Shown here one piece after another: positions 45,501 through 52,704 of a stretch of 64,000 nt of DNA. The stretch is from Endoryza sp044226045 (GTDB taxonomy: Bacteria > Bacteroidota > Bacteroidia > Chitinophagales > Chitinophagaceae). The position numbers and the translations under genes are program-made. Positions within the stretch are counted from its first letter, which is position 1, and each line of letters opens with the position of its first letter. The DNA is taken from positions 152,801 to 216,800 of the forward strand of contig JBGAHR010000001.1 in assembly GCA_044226045.1 (NCBI GenBank). Reading direction: 5' to 3'. The notes under the pieces were generated by a model. That model saw only the letters and a program-made list of their open reading frames with translations. It was not told the DNA's origin and did no database searches.

Positions 45501-46808
45501 TCCGGTGGAGCCATTACGGTGAACTTCAACAAGCTGAGCACCGGCAATACCAACATGTATCTCAACGCGATTATCATAGAAGAGTATGAGTCTTCCATCA
45601 CGCTGATGAACCCGGTTAACCTGTATGTGGAACCGAAAGACAGGACCACAGCGGTTATCAGCTGGAGCGATCGCAGTAATAACGAAAATGCGGCAGATGG
45701 ATTCCAGTTGCAACGTGCTACAGACTCCCTGTTTACGCAAAACGTAACCAACATCGCGATTGCCGGAAACAACTCGGTTTATACGAATACCGGGTTGACT
45801 CCAAACACGAAGTATTTCTACAGAATTCGTGCGAAGAACGGTGCGAGCACATTCTCCGATTGGAGTAACCAGGAGAAGACCATCACACCATTGAGCATGG
45901 TATATGTGAACTTTAATCAGAACGTTCAGAGCGCGGGTTCACCCTGGAATAACCTGGAAGCATTCCCGGCGCCTGGTGTCAGCTATACAAACCTGAAGAA
46001 CCAGTCTAGTGTGAATACTGGTTATACGCTCACCATCACCAAAACGTTCAATGGGGAGAACAACGCGGGTATGTCTACCGGTAACAACTCCGGCTTCGGC
46101 GGACTGGTTCCTGACCTGGTATCACAATCCGGATACTGGATGGATAACCTCCAGCAGTCTCAGGTGAAGCTCTCTGGTTTGAACCAGGGCAAACGTTACC
46201 GGATCGGTTACATCTCCAGCTCAAACTGGATCGGTGGAGACCTTACTGCAACCTTTACCGTGAATGGACGCACTGTATATATCAACTCATGGCAGAATAC
46301 CAGCAAGATTGTATATATCGGCGACCTGCAGGCGGATGAAAACGGAGAGCTCTATCTTAATATCTCCACTACTGAACCAGCGGCAAATGCATACAGCAGT
46401 GGCCTGATCATCGAAGCCTATGACGATGTAAACGGAGGTGCAGTGCTGAATAGTGTTAATCCGAACGGACTGGTGAACAACGTAGCTACCGAAGGACCGA
46501 CCAACCCGGTTGCAGTAATAACGCCAGATGGCAAAAAAGTAGATATTACAACTTATCCGAATCCGTTCACTGATATGATCAACCTCGATTTCAGTAACGA
46601 TGCGGCTACCAATAACATTGGAGTGGATATTTACGATTTGTCTGGAAGTTTGATTATGAAGCGTAACTTTGGCCAGTTGCCACAAGGTCCCAATACCCTG
46701 AGAATAAACACGACAGAAGGAAAGCTGTCGACCGGAGTTTACCTGGTAACGCTTACCGTTAACGGCAAGCCCGCAGCAGCCGCCAAACTGGTAAAAACCA
46801 AGAAATAA
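39588..46808 (+). CDS. Giant secreted esterase-like multidomain protein with type A T9SS tail
   Basis: 2406 residues from ATG at 39588 (an in-frame TTG lies 12 bp upstream). Order: signal peptide 1-21; esterase-like head about 75-330 with 'IMLFFHGAGEPG', Ser210 in 'DGLSNGG', Asp258 in 'GGKDTN' and His290 in 'LGHFTWDTHW'; Fn3 (about 498, 597); PA14-like (about 685-830, 'YLWEGYIRIPNTGTYRFQIC'); Fn3 (843); LamG-like (928-1134, 'SLDGTNDFISV'); Fn3 (1165); two cadherin-like modules (1258-1447); three copies of an unassigned module of about 180 residues (about 1447-1631, 1825-2003, 2103-2283) interleaved with Fn3 and another cadherin-like domain; type A tail from about 2318 ('TYPNPFTDMINLDF'). It leads the rightward exopolysaccharide arm. 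A surface polysaccharide-modifying or -binding role is inference. Confidence 0.85.
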   Translation: MKKVLLLTTIGVLCLVALANAQNVFNPNDKNRRWVNNGTNFSNDSTALTANPNPDIAGLQKWVSVKTSGVDSNAWGKDYKAYFINYNGVKLAFRLKYPKSYSNPDSVNKTYPIMLFFHGAGEPGCPTNGGIYNNEKQMVHGGQRFRNAVEANQFDGFLLYPQVVVNSNNCWSDWGVAGYSVNYNGVIAILDSMAKYIRADIDRVFVDGLSNGGVATWSMTAVFPQRVTKAAPSSAASAHTNWSDFVHIPIWFATGGKDTNPNPSYAQNSYDNLKNIGANIRWTLYPDLGHFTWDTHWSEPDFLPYMNDMHKANPLVYFQRYDFCPDSAIDTRIGITAGFYAYEWQKDGVTIATRTNGVNTIIDNSSLISFTGNEIRVKAFGTYRVRFKRSATADWSLFSPKPAVIYSKTQTVTPPIAVDGLRSKVLPAVDGSNSVPLTLPTGYFGYQWIRTGDNVVVSTSNTFTAPVGQYKAKIIEQFGCGSAFSPVFNVVPASGSPKPDAAKNLSAFSASVGSIQLDWNENPNAGQNETGYEIYRGTASGGPYKLIKITAPDVTTYIDNAIQGNTQYFYVVRAVSDFGAAANSNEASVVTQVDNTPPTIPGNLTVTCASRTNVSLKWTASTDNLAVAKYDIYVNGVKLYSTTNTYIAINELDARQTYTFSVRAKDAAGNVSQPSTEVVANTIAQGVCYKYFTNPVGLTEIPSYADRVPVAEGIAPNVAFTAGGTDNFGYLWEGYIRIPNTGTYRFQICSDDGSKFYFNMPYNPTAAETINNDGLHGTQCVNSSAISLTAGQYYPIAATFFEEGGGQAMTFNWSFNSGSYTAVPNTAFQENPTYTPGGSAPVAPSAVKAVANSYKQTTITWADNSNNETGFEVVRSTTLNGTYNPVGTTTTTTYIDSNQTANTTYFYKVRAVGSYGQSAYTSAETIWHLDNNYADGMSSTTRTLAGGGGTANPTFSTDRAEGSHSASLDGTNDFISVNNSTSGGFPSDGVFSQRTISLWVKPAVTTGKRILFDFGGADNGIALRFNSNALEAGIASGSVRSTVSLANFASNGNWISGGWNHLAVVYSTNTMRIYINGVQVAINGTNFSFNSISANSSSASRIGYPDAANAFNDAQNTYAFYQGLIDGVQVQVNEAATANQVLAMKNLTYGQSMDTTLAAPAVPASPTGLTAEVIGKDGINLQWNDNSNNETGFEIFRSVGDQTNYRLVKTVPAGATATIIYSDTALFANTTYYYQVRAAGLGGPSGFTNVANAKTLNTPPVITHILDFTMKYETSFTLPINAVDEDGDPMTFQFDNLPWFAQVQNVSNGNINLVMTPTIGDQGAYTITAYVSDGNEGYDTTYYTMVVNDNTIPTMANILDQTVDEGKVVTIPVNANDLEGNGYMVWSFDNMPSFATFVDSGNGKGSITLKPGYSASGVYNMTAYVDDGNGAWISKTFKITVNEFDPNESIRVNFRYFTGNAPTWNDIDLFSLPAPFNKGSLVTVKGAVSTVGIQALTNNYNASTGGTQTGNNSGIYPDAVLRDYIEWGLYNFNSADTLRLRVYGLDTARRYNFVFFSGSLNNCCGINANTTTKFLIGNDVAQVNYYLNTSMSDTIYQVKPNASGQVTITMVGDPNTLAGGLLNAMVIDAAYDDGTTPAKPLNLTGDFVENGGVKLNWVDRAYNEFGYKVYRSTNQAGPYALLNSGMQNKDSVSYVDLTAQQYTTYYYYVVGYNNHGDGSTSDTISVTTENNRPVITALSSFKVKTDASINEDFSVVDVPTDVLTVYIENQPSFVTLTDLGSGNYRISASPTIDNMGQQFLRLVAKDDKGGVSTQNFIITVTDKNVRSIFVNFGDYAKVAPAPWNNFLHYGGQGQVINGLVDEDNVPTSISMSMTDGWSSRFLTGHKTGNNTGVVPDTVLSGGIYYSGTNARAITITGLSGGTKRYNIVVVGSQNEGLEAVMRVTTNVGSQSDTLNAKYNTNMTANLNGLTASGGAITVNFNKLSTGNTNMYLNAIIIEEYESSITLMNPVNLYVEPKDRTTAVISWSDRSNNENAADGFQLQRATDSLFTQNVTNIAIAGNNSVYTNTGLTPNTKYFYRIRAKNGASTFSDWSNQEKTITPLSMVYVNFNQNVQSAGSPWNNLEAFPAPGVSYTNLKNQSSVNTGYTLTITKTFNGENNAGMSTGNNSGFGGLVPDLVSQSGYWMDNLQQSQVKLSGLNQGKRYRIGYISSSNWIGGDLTATFTVNGRTVYINSWQNTSKIVYIGDLQADENGELYLNISTTEPAANAYSSGLIIEAYDDVNGGAVLNSVNPNGLVNNVATEGPTNPVAVITPDGKKVDITTYPNPFTDMINLDFSNDAATNNIGVDIYDLSGSLIMKRNFGQLPQGPNTLRINTTEGKLSTGVYLVTLTVNGKPAAAAKLVKTKK

Positions 46809-46835
46809 GAGCTGAAAGGCTTTTGAAATAAGTCC

Positions 46836-46872
46836 AAAAATCCGGGAACCACACTCGTTCCCGGATTTTTTT
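46836..46872 (+). terminator. Rho-independent terminator after the giant T9SS gene
   Basis: Stem AAAAATCCGGGAAC / GTTCCCGGATTTTT with a 7-nt loop, continuing into further T. It lies 28 bp after the stop, and 36 bp before the Wzc-like gene, which therefore depends on read-through or its own promoter. Confidence 0.92.
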
Positions 46873-46907
46873 GGTACTTTTTCACCTGAAATCACAAAAC
46901 GACCCAC

Positions 46908-49133
46908 ATGGATCTCCTGTATTTACTTTATTCGCTTCTGCGAAAAAAATGGATCATTCTACTCTGCACCGTTTTCGGTGTGGCAGCCGGTTTTGTTTTC
47001 TTCATGTTTCGCCCCAAAGAATACGTTTCACTCGCTCAATATTCCACTGGCTTTACCATGGAACAAAAGGTAAAGATCAAGCAGGAAGACATGTTTAATA
47101 TTTATGAGATCGATACCCGTTTCAACAACGTAAACGTGGCTTTTGCTTCCGACAAGGTGTTCGGAATGATCTCCTATAAGTTGCTACTGCACGACCTGGA
47201 AGATAGCGTGCCCTTCCGCCAGCCTAAGAAAACAGAAAAGAACTACGTATTACTGACTCCTGCCAATATCGAAAAAGCCAAGAAAATACTGCGTAACAAG
47301 ATCAACGACCTGCAACTACTCAATTATTATTCGCCGGATGAGAAGATGGTGAAAGATCTGATCGACCTGTACGGATACGGACCTAATTTCCTGATGAAGA
47401 GCTTAAGCCAGGATCGGGTAGGCAGAACCGACTTTATCGAGATTTTTGCTAATTCTGAGAATCCTTTCCTTTCGGCGTTCATGGCCAATACCGCCGGCCA
47501 GCAGCTGATTGGCTTCTTTAACCAGATATATGGACTGCGAACAACAACGGCTTCCAATAAACTGGATAGCCTGGTGGATGCCAAAGGGCATATTGTTGAC
47601 AGTCTCACTCAAAGACTGAAAGAATACAAGGATAAAATAGGACCCACTACCGGTGAGGCGAAAGCAACAGCCGCCATGTCGGTTGTGCAGGAACTTATTG
47701 GAAAATACCAGGAAGAGACCGGTCGTTTAAACCGACTTCGCGGTGAATTGACGGCCATCGAAGAGCAATTGTCAAGCCTGGGAACCGGAAACGATAATAC
47801 CAGCGGCGCAACAACCAGTAACAATAACCGCGAAATAAAAAGATTACAGGACAGAAATATAGAACTGGATAAACAACTGGCTGGTAAATCAGAGGAAGAT
47901 AAAAAGAAAATACAGGATGAGATTGACGCCAATACCAGCAAGATCATTCAGCTGTCGGCTGGCAGCAAAACAACCGGCGGCACTACCAGCGACCGTGATC
48001 GCCGCAATTTGAAAAGAGATGAACTGATTGCCCGAAAAATCGAATTGCAACAGGATATTCTCGCCGCAGAAGCCAATGTGAAGGAGTATAAAAAGGAGAA
48101 AGATACTTACGAGAACATGACCAAACAGGATGGCGGCGCCGAGATTCTTTTAAATGAACTTCAATCAAAGGTTGAGATTGCCCGTAAGGAATGGGAAGGG
48201 CTCAGAAACAGTTTGCAGAGCAAGATCGACTTGGAGTTGAACCCGGAGAACAACTTCAAGCAAACATTGATTGCAGTGCCGGCCGATAAACCCAGTCCTT
48301 CCAGGAAACTGATCATTTCGGGTCTGGCGGGTTTCCTGATGTTCTTCTTCTCCAGTTTTGTGATCCTCTTACTGGAATTCCTGGATTCTTCCTACAAAAC
48401 GCCTACCATGTTCCAGCGGGCAACCAAGTTGAAAAACCTGACCAGCCTGGTGGATATCGATCTGAAGCATCAGAATCTTGAAACGCTCATCAACACACCG
48501 GCTGCAGATTTGAAGAGCAAGCCACAGCAGGTTTTTTTAGAGAACCTGAGAAAACTTCGTTTTGAGTTGGAAAATTCAGGTAAGAAGGTGTTTCTCTTTA
48601 CCAGCACAAGACCGAAAGAAGGCAAATCGATGCTGATTGAAGCATTGGCCAATATCTTCAGCCTTACCCATAAAAAAGTACTGATCATCGATGCTAACTT
48701 TTCCAATAACACCCTCTCTGAAAAATTCGGTGCAGGGCCGGTATTGGAGAAATTCAGCGTCAACGGACAGCCGAATGCGATCGATAAGATACTGTCGGCT
48801 ACCGGCGCTACCACCATTCCCAATGCGGATATCATTGGCTGTGGTGAGGGCAACTATTCACCTGCGGAAATCCTACCTCCACATCACCTGCTGGAAAGCC
48901 TGGACAAAGTAACCAGCAAGTACGATTACGTTTTTATCGAAGCCGCTTCTCTTAACCACCACCCGGATGCCAAGGAAATTTCAAAGTATGTAGACGGAAT
49001 CGTGGCCGTTATCTCTGCCGAATCATCACAGGCGCAGAGCGACCGTGAATCCATTGAATACCTGAAAAGCGTTGGCGACAAGCTGGTGGGAGCTGTATTT
49101 AACAAAGTGCAGAAAGAGAACATCGATCTTTGA
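46908..49133 (+). CDS. Wzc-like polysaccharide copolymerase with degenerate ATPase domain
   Basis: A 741-residue inner-membrane protein that should control polysaccharide chain length/export. Membrane helix about 12-33, long periplasmic region with heavy coiled coil (about 225-460), second helix about 470-495, then a cytoplasmic MinD/BY-kinase-like domain. Walker A is 'STRPKEGKSM' (about 565-575) and Walker A' 'VLIIDAN' (about 591), both present. Walker B reads 'YDYVFIEA' (about 671), with Glu where Asp is usual, and the C-terminus ('NKVQKENIDL') lacks a tyrosine cluster. It may bind ATP but is unlikely to be a normal autophosphorylating tyrosine kinase. Followed by the acyltransferase, 35 bp downstream. 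Confidence 0.87.
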   Translation: MDLLYLLYSLLRKKWIILLCTVFGVAAGFVFFMFRPKEYVSLAQYSTGFTMEQKVKIKQEDMFNIYEIDTRFNNVNVAFASDKVFGMISYKLLLHDLEDSVPFRQPKKTEKNYVLLTPANIEKAKKILRNKINDLQLLNYYSPDEKMVKDLIDLYGYGPNFLMKSLSQDRVGRTDFIEIFANSENPFLSAFMANTAGQQLIGFFNQIYGLRTTTASNKLDSLVDAKGHIVDSLTQRLKEYKDKIGPTTGEAKATAAMSVVQELIGKYQEETGRLNRLRGELTAIEEQLSSLGTGNDNTSGATTSNNNREIKRLQDRNIELDKQLAGKSEEDKKKIQDEIDANTSKIIQLSAGSKTTGGTTSDRDRRNLKRDELIARKIELQQDILAAEANVKEYKKEKDTYENMTKQDGGAEILLNELQSKVEIARKEWEGLRNSLQSKIDLELNPENNFKQTLIAVPADKPSPSRKLIISGLAGFLMFFFSSFVILLLEFLDSSYKTPTMFQRATKLKNLTSLVDIDLKHQNLETLINTPAADLKSKPQQVFLENLRKLRFELENSGKKVFLFTSTRPKEGKSMLIEALANIFSLTHKKVLIIDANFSNNTLSEKFGAGPVLEKFSVNGQPNAIDKILSATGATTIPNADIIGCGEGNYSPAEILPPHHLLESLDKVTSKYDYVFIEAASLNHHPDAKEISKYVDGIVAVISAESSQAQSDRESIEYLKSVGDKLVGAVFNKVQKENIDL

Positions 49134-49168
49134 TCTGACAGTAGCGCTCAATTAAAACCTTATTCAGC

Positions 49169-50347
49169 GTGTGGGATTATTTATTTAATAGTAAAAAAAT
49201 TTTGAGTCGGGACAGGTATCCCTGGATCGACTATGCCAGGGGGATTTGTATCATCCTGGTCAGTTTCCGTCATTTCTTCAGCGGATTGTTGAATGGTGAT
49301 ATCGATGTTCAGCAGTATCCCTCGCTGTCATATCTCAATATTTTCTTTTTCAGTTTCCGGATGCCTCTGTTTTTTATTGTGTCCGGTATTTTTCTTCGGA
49401 GCAGCCTTCAATCCAAAGGACCCGGCAGCTTTGTGAAGAGCCGTACGGAAACGATTCTGTATCCGTTGATTATTTGGGGGATTATCCATATTTCGCTTCA
49501 GCTTCTTTTCGCAGATTACGTAAACGCGCAACGCCAGGTTGGCGACTATTTCAAACTTATATATCAACCCCGCAGCGTAGAGCAGTTCTGGTATCTCAAC
49601 GCCCTTTTCTTTGTAAGTATCAGTTATGCACTGATTACCTACTTTGGCAAAGTCAGTCACTGGCAGCAGTTGTTGCTGGGAATAGGTTTGTATGGGGTGG
49701 CAGCCTACCTGCACATGAATAAGATTGAAGCTGGTTTTCTGACAGATGTTTGCTTCTTCTATATCTTCTTTGCCGTTGGCGATACGATATCAGCTTTCAT
49801 GATGGATCCTGCCAATTTCAAAAAACTCGCGTCCTGGAAAACCCTGGTGTTCATACTTCCTTTCTTTGTGTTGATACAGCATTTCTTTACACTGGCCAAC
49901 CTGAGAAAGGGCGATGACTATTATGTTCAGAATTTCATGCCGATGTATTTTGCATTGGCTGCCGTTGTGGGCGGCGCCTTTGTACTCTGCGTATCGTTCC
50001 TGTTGCAGAAATACAACAGCCTCCGTTTTCTCCGGGTCATCGGTTATCACTCGTTATACATTTATGTAGCCAACCTGATGGTGACTGCCACTGTTCGCAT
50101 TGTATTGATGCGTTTACTGCATGTCAGCAATATACCCCTGCTCCTGATCATCGGAACAGCAGCAGGCGTTGTCATTCCGATCATTATTTATAATCTGGCT
50201 CAGAAAGCCGGCTTGTGGTGGCTGTATAGCTGGAAAAAGCCAGCCCGAACCAGCCGCGGAAGCTTGCAGGTAGTGGGAAAAGACGGCGGATTAACGAAAC
50301 CCCTGCAGCCGAGAGTTAATCAAAGCATCAAGGAAAAATCCAGATAA
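49169..50347 (+). CDS. Acyltransferase family 3 membrane protein
   Basis: A 392-residue polytopic protein of the acyltransferase-3 family, which O-acylates extracytoplasmic glycans. 'RYPWIDYARGICIILVSFRHFF' contains the family's R..D..RG and catalytic-type His; 'FFFSFRMPLFFIVSGIF' is the second signature. About ten membrane helices, ending in a basic cytoplasmic tail. The start is GTG at 49169, placing 'WDYLFNSKK' before the signature. Its position between the copolymerase and the polymerase-like gene suggests acetyl or other acyl decoration of the exopolysaccharide. The esterase head of the giant protein could in principle act on such esters. Confidence 0.88.
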   Translation: MWDYLFNSKKILSRDRYPWIDYARGICIILVSFRHFFSGLLNGDIDVQQYPSLSYLNIFFFSFRMPLFFIVSGIFLRSSLQSKGPGSFVKSRTETILYPLIIWGIIHISLQLLFADYVNAQRQVGDYFKLIYQPRSVEQFWYLNALFFVSISYALITYFGKVSHWQQLLLGIGLYGVAAYLHMNKIEAGFLTDVCFFYIFFAVGDTISAFMMDPANFKKLASWKTLVFILPFFVLIQHFFTLANLRKGDDYYVQNFMPMYFALAAVVGGAFVLCVSFLLQKYNSLRFLRVIGYHSLYIYVANLMVTATVRIVLMRLLHVSNIPLLLIIGTAAGVVIPIIIYNLAQKAGLWWLYSWKKPARTSRGSLQVVGKDGGLTKPLQPRVNQSIKEKSR

Positions 50348-50351
50348 GATC

Positions 50352-50459
50352 ATGAGTGCTGAAAATTCAAATAGTCAGAATCCGGTTGTGGAGAAAATCG
50401 CCACCCTATTTATTGCGTCCTTCATGATCGCGATGTTTCTAAAATTCATGTTTTTTTAG
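50352..50459 (+). CDS. 35-residue single-span membrane peptide in the exopolysaccharide operon
   Basis: An ATG frame of 36 codons lies in a gap of exactly its size between the acyltransferase stop (5 bp before) and the polymerase-like gene, whose GTG start overlaps its TAG by one base. The product has a polar N-terminus ('MSAENSNSQNP') and one hydrophobic helix of about 20 residues ending '..KFMFF'. The perfect packing and amphipathic layout support a real gene. Function unknown; a small partner of the polymerase or copolymerase is inference. Confidence 0.65.
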   Translation: MSAENSNSQNPVVEKIATLFIASFMIAMFLKFMFF

Positions 50460-51967
50460 TGGAGAGCAATCCTATATACAAAGCGGTGGAAGGAGTCCAG
50501 GAATGGGCGAGGTATAATTTCCTTACCCGAAAGCTGAATACCGGCTTTGGCTTGCTGCTGTTTTTTGTGGCGGCTGTTGCTATTAGTTACCTCGCCGTAC
50601 TGGTGGATATGAAATTGGCGGTGGTGGCGGTGGGCGCTCTGGCAGGCGTATTGCTGATGGTGCTTTGTTTGTTGTATCCCTTGTTTGGATTTTATTTCAC
50701 GTACTTTATTTCCATATTCATCTCACTCCCCGAAAAGCTGATCAGCAGCGGAGCGGTGATACCTACGGGACTGATACCCGAATATTTCTCCTATATCACT
50801 CTGGTAGGAGTGATCACGAAGCAGGAATACCGCAAAGAAATTTCGAAGAAGTTCTGGACACATGGAATCACTATATGGATGCTGGTTTTGCTGGCCTATT
50901 ATTTACTTGAGTTTTTCAATCCGGCCATGCATGGAAAACTCGGTTGGTTCAACTTCATACGAAAGCAGGGTAGCCTGTTCGCTTTTTTCTACATTTCGTA
51001 CTGCGTCATTAACAGCCGGCAGATCATCAAACACATCACCAATTTCTGGATATTCATCAGTGTAATTGAAGCCTTGTACGCCTGCAAGCAACAATGGTTT
51101 GGTTTTTTCTCTTTCGAAAACAGGTGGCTGATGGCAGATCCGCTCCGGATGGAGCTGTTTATTAACTGGGGCTTTACCCGTAAGTTCGGCTTGTTGTCGG
51201 ATCCGGCTTCCTCAGGTATCCTGTATGCCGCCTGCGGTTCATTTATCCTGGTATTGGCATTACGGGAAAAAAAGGCCTGGAAAAGATTCTGGCTGGCAGT
51301 TGCCTCCATTGTAAACCTGTTGGCCTCCTCGTATTCGGGTACCCGTACGGCCACGATGATGATCGTAATGGCTATCTTGTTTTATGGCATCTATACCCTT
51401 TACGAAAGAAAGACCATCATTTTTATGGCATTCTGCGGGCTGATGTTAACCGGTATCCTGGTAGCGCCGATTTATGATAATGCCATCATTAACCGGATTC
51501 GATCAACTTTTGAACCCTCAAACGACAATTCGGCCCTTATCCGCGACGTTAACAGGAAATCCGTTCAGCCATATATTTACCGTCACCCTATCGGCGGAGG
51601 AATTTATACCTGTGGAAACCTGGGAATGTTTTATAACCCCGGCCACTACCTGTCGCATGTACCCCCGGATAGCGGATATATGCAGATATTGATGGACCAG
51701 GGCTATATCGGTCTCATTTTTACCCTGTTTTTTTATTTTACCATACTGAGAACAGGCACCCGGTATTTTTACAGAGTGAAGGATCCTGAGCTGAAGACCC
51801 TGTATATTGCCAACCTGGTGTTTATTTTCTCCATCATGGCCGCCCAGATTTCGCAAATGGCCATCCCTATGTACCCGAGCGTGTTTTACCTGTATACGGC
51901 ATTTGCATTACTGTTGAAGATGCAGTATTTTGACAGCGCCAAGACTGAACCCAACAATCATGAATAA
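50459..51967 (+). CDS. O-antigen ligase/polymerase (Wzy-like) family membrane protein
   Basis: A 502-residue protein with about 12 hydrophobic segments and a large extracytoplasmic loop before the last helices. 'GLLSDPASSGILYAACGSFIL' and 'SYSGTRTATMMIVMAIL' match the Wzy_C/O-antigen ligase region. 'HPIGGGIYTCGN ... HVPPDSGYMQILMDQGYIGLIF' matches the H/Y-rich loop of this family. It should polymerise repeat units or ligate glycan in the periplasm. GTG start at 50459 overlaps the stop of the 35-residue gene; the stop overlaps the next start, so the genes are translationally coupled. Confidence 0.85.
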   Translation: MESNPIYKAVEGVQEWARYNFLTRKLNTGFGLLLFFVAAVAISYLAVLVDMKLAVVAVGALAGVLLMVLCLLYPLFGFYFTYFISIFISLPEKLISSGAVIPTGLIPEYFSYITLVGVITKQEYRKEISKKFWTHGITIWMLVLLAYYLLEFFNPAMHGKLGWFNFIRKQGSLFAFFYISYCVINSRQIIKHITNFWIFISVIEALYACKQQWFGFFSFENRWLMADPLRMELFINWGFTRKFGLLSDPASSGILYAACGSFILVLALREKKAWKRFWLAVASIVNLLASSYSGTRTATMMIVMAILFYGIYTLYERKTIIFMAFCGLMLTGILVAPIYDNAIINRIRSTFEPSNDNSALIRDVNRKSVQPYIYRHPIGGGIYTCGNLGMFYNPGHYLSHVPPDSGYMQILMDQGYIGLIFTLFFYFTILRTGTRYFYRVKDPELKTLYIANLVFIFSIMAAQISQMAIPMYPSVFYLYTAFALLLKMQYFDSAKTEPNNHE

Positions 51968-52673
51968 GAAAGTATTAATTGTAGCCTTTTTACTGATCAA
52001 TAGCCTGGTTTTAGTGGCCCAGAACCCACCGCGACGACTTGGTTCCACTTATCATACAGATAACGACACTTCACAGATCACAAACATCCGGGAGAAACTG
52101 GTTCAGCTGGCCATGCAGAACCCCAATTTCGAGATTGCCGACCGGAAAGTGTCGATTGCCAATTACCAGCTCAGCAAAGCAAAAGGAGAGTGGTTATCGG
52201 TTATTGTTCCCAGCGTTAACCTCAACGAACTGACGCTGCAGCCAAAAGGTTCCGGAAACCAGTTCCTGCCTCTTTGGAATGTGGGCGTTGCTATACCGTT
52301 GAATTTCTATACACAAAGAAAAAATGAAGTAAAGGTAGCCCGTGAGAACCTGTATATTGCCGAAGCGGAAAAAAACCAGCGCTATCGTGAGATCAGGACA
52401 CAGGTACTGACCAAATACGAAGACTACCTCATGTATAAAGACATTCTCGACCTGCAAAGCCGAGTTACCCAGGATGCCTACCTGAATTATCGTCAGAAAG
52501 AACAGGATTTTAAAGACGACCTGATCGGTGTGGATGTGTACAACAATGCATTTGCCCTTTATAAAGAACAACAGGTACGCAAATTGACAGACATCAGGAA
52601 CTTTAATGTTTCCAAACTGGAACTCGAACAAATGATCGGCATCCCTATTGACGATCTTCTCCAGAAAAAATAA
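51960..52673 (+). CDS. Half-length TolC/OEP-like outer-membrane efflux protein
   Basis: A 237-residue protein with a signal peptide (1-20, 'LVLVAQ'). It contains one OEP repeat rather than the usual two: helix ('NIREKLVQLAMQNPNFEIADRKVSIANYQLSKAKGEW'), beta segment ('IVPSVNLNELTLQP'), 'LWNVGVAIPLNFYTQRKNEVKVARENL', and two long helices ending 'LELEQMIGIP' (each a separate motif). TolC family members are typically 400-480 residues with two such repeats. ATG at 51960 overlaps the upstream stop; an earlier in-frame TTG (51930) would precede the signal peptide. In this operon it may replace the missing Wza-like exporter. That is inference. Confidence 0.78.
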   Translation: MNKKVLIVAFLLINSLVLVAQNPPRRLGSTYHTDNDTSQITNIREKLVQLAMQNPNFEIADRKVSIANYQLSKAKGEWLSVIVPSVNLNELTLQPKGSGNQFLPLWNVGVAIPLNFYTQRKNEVKVARENLYIAEAEKNQRYREIRTQVLTKYEDYLMYKDILDLQSRVTQDAYLNYRQKEQDFKDDLIGVDVYNNAFALYKEQQVRKLTDIRNFNVSKLELEQMIGIPIDDLLQKK

Positions 52674-52704
52674 TTCAATCAACCGTTTGGCCGGTTTCCC
52701 AGAT

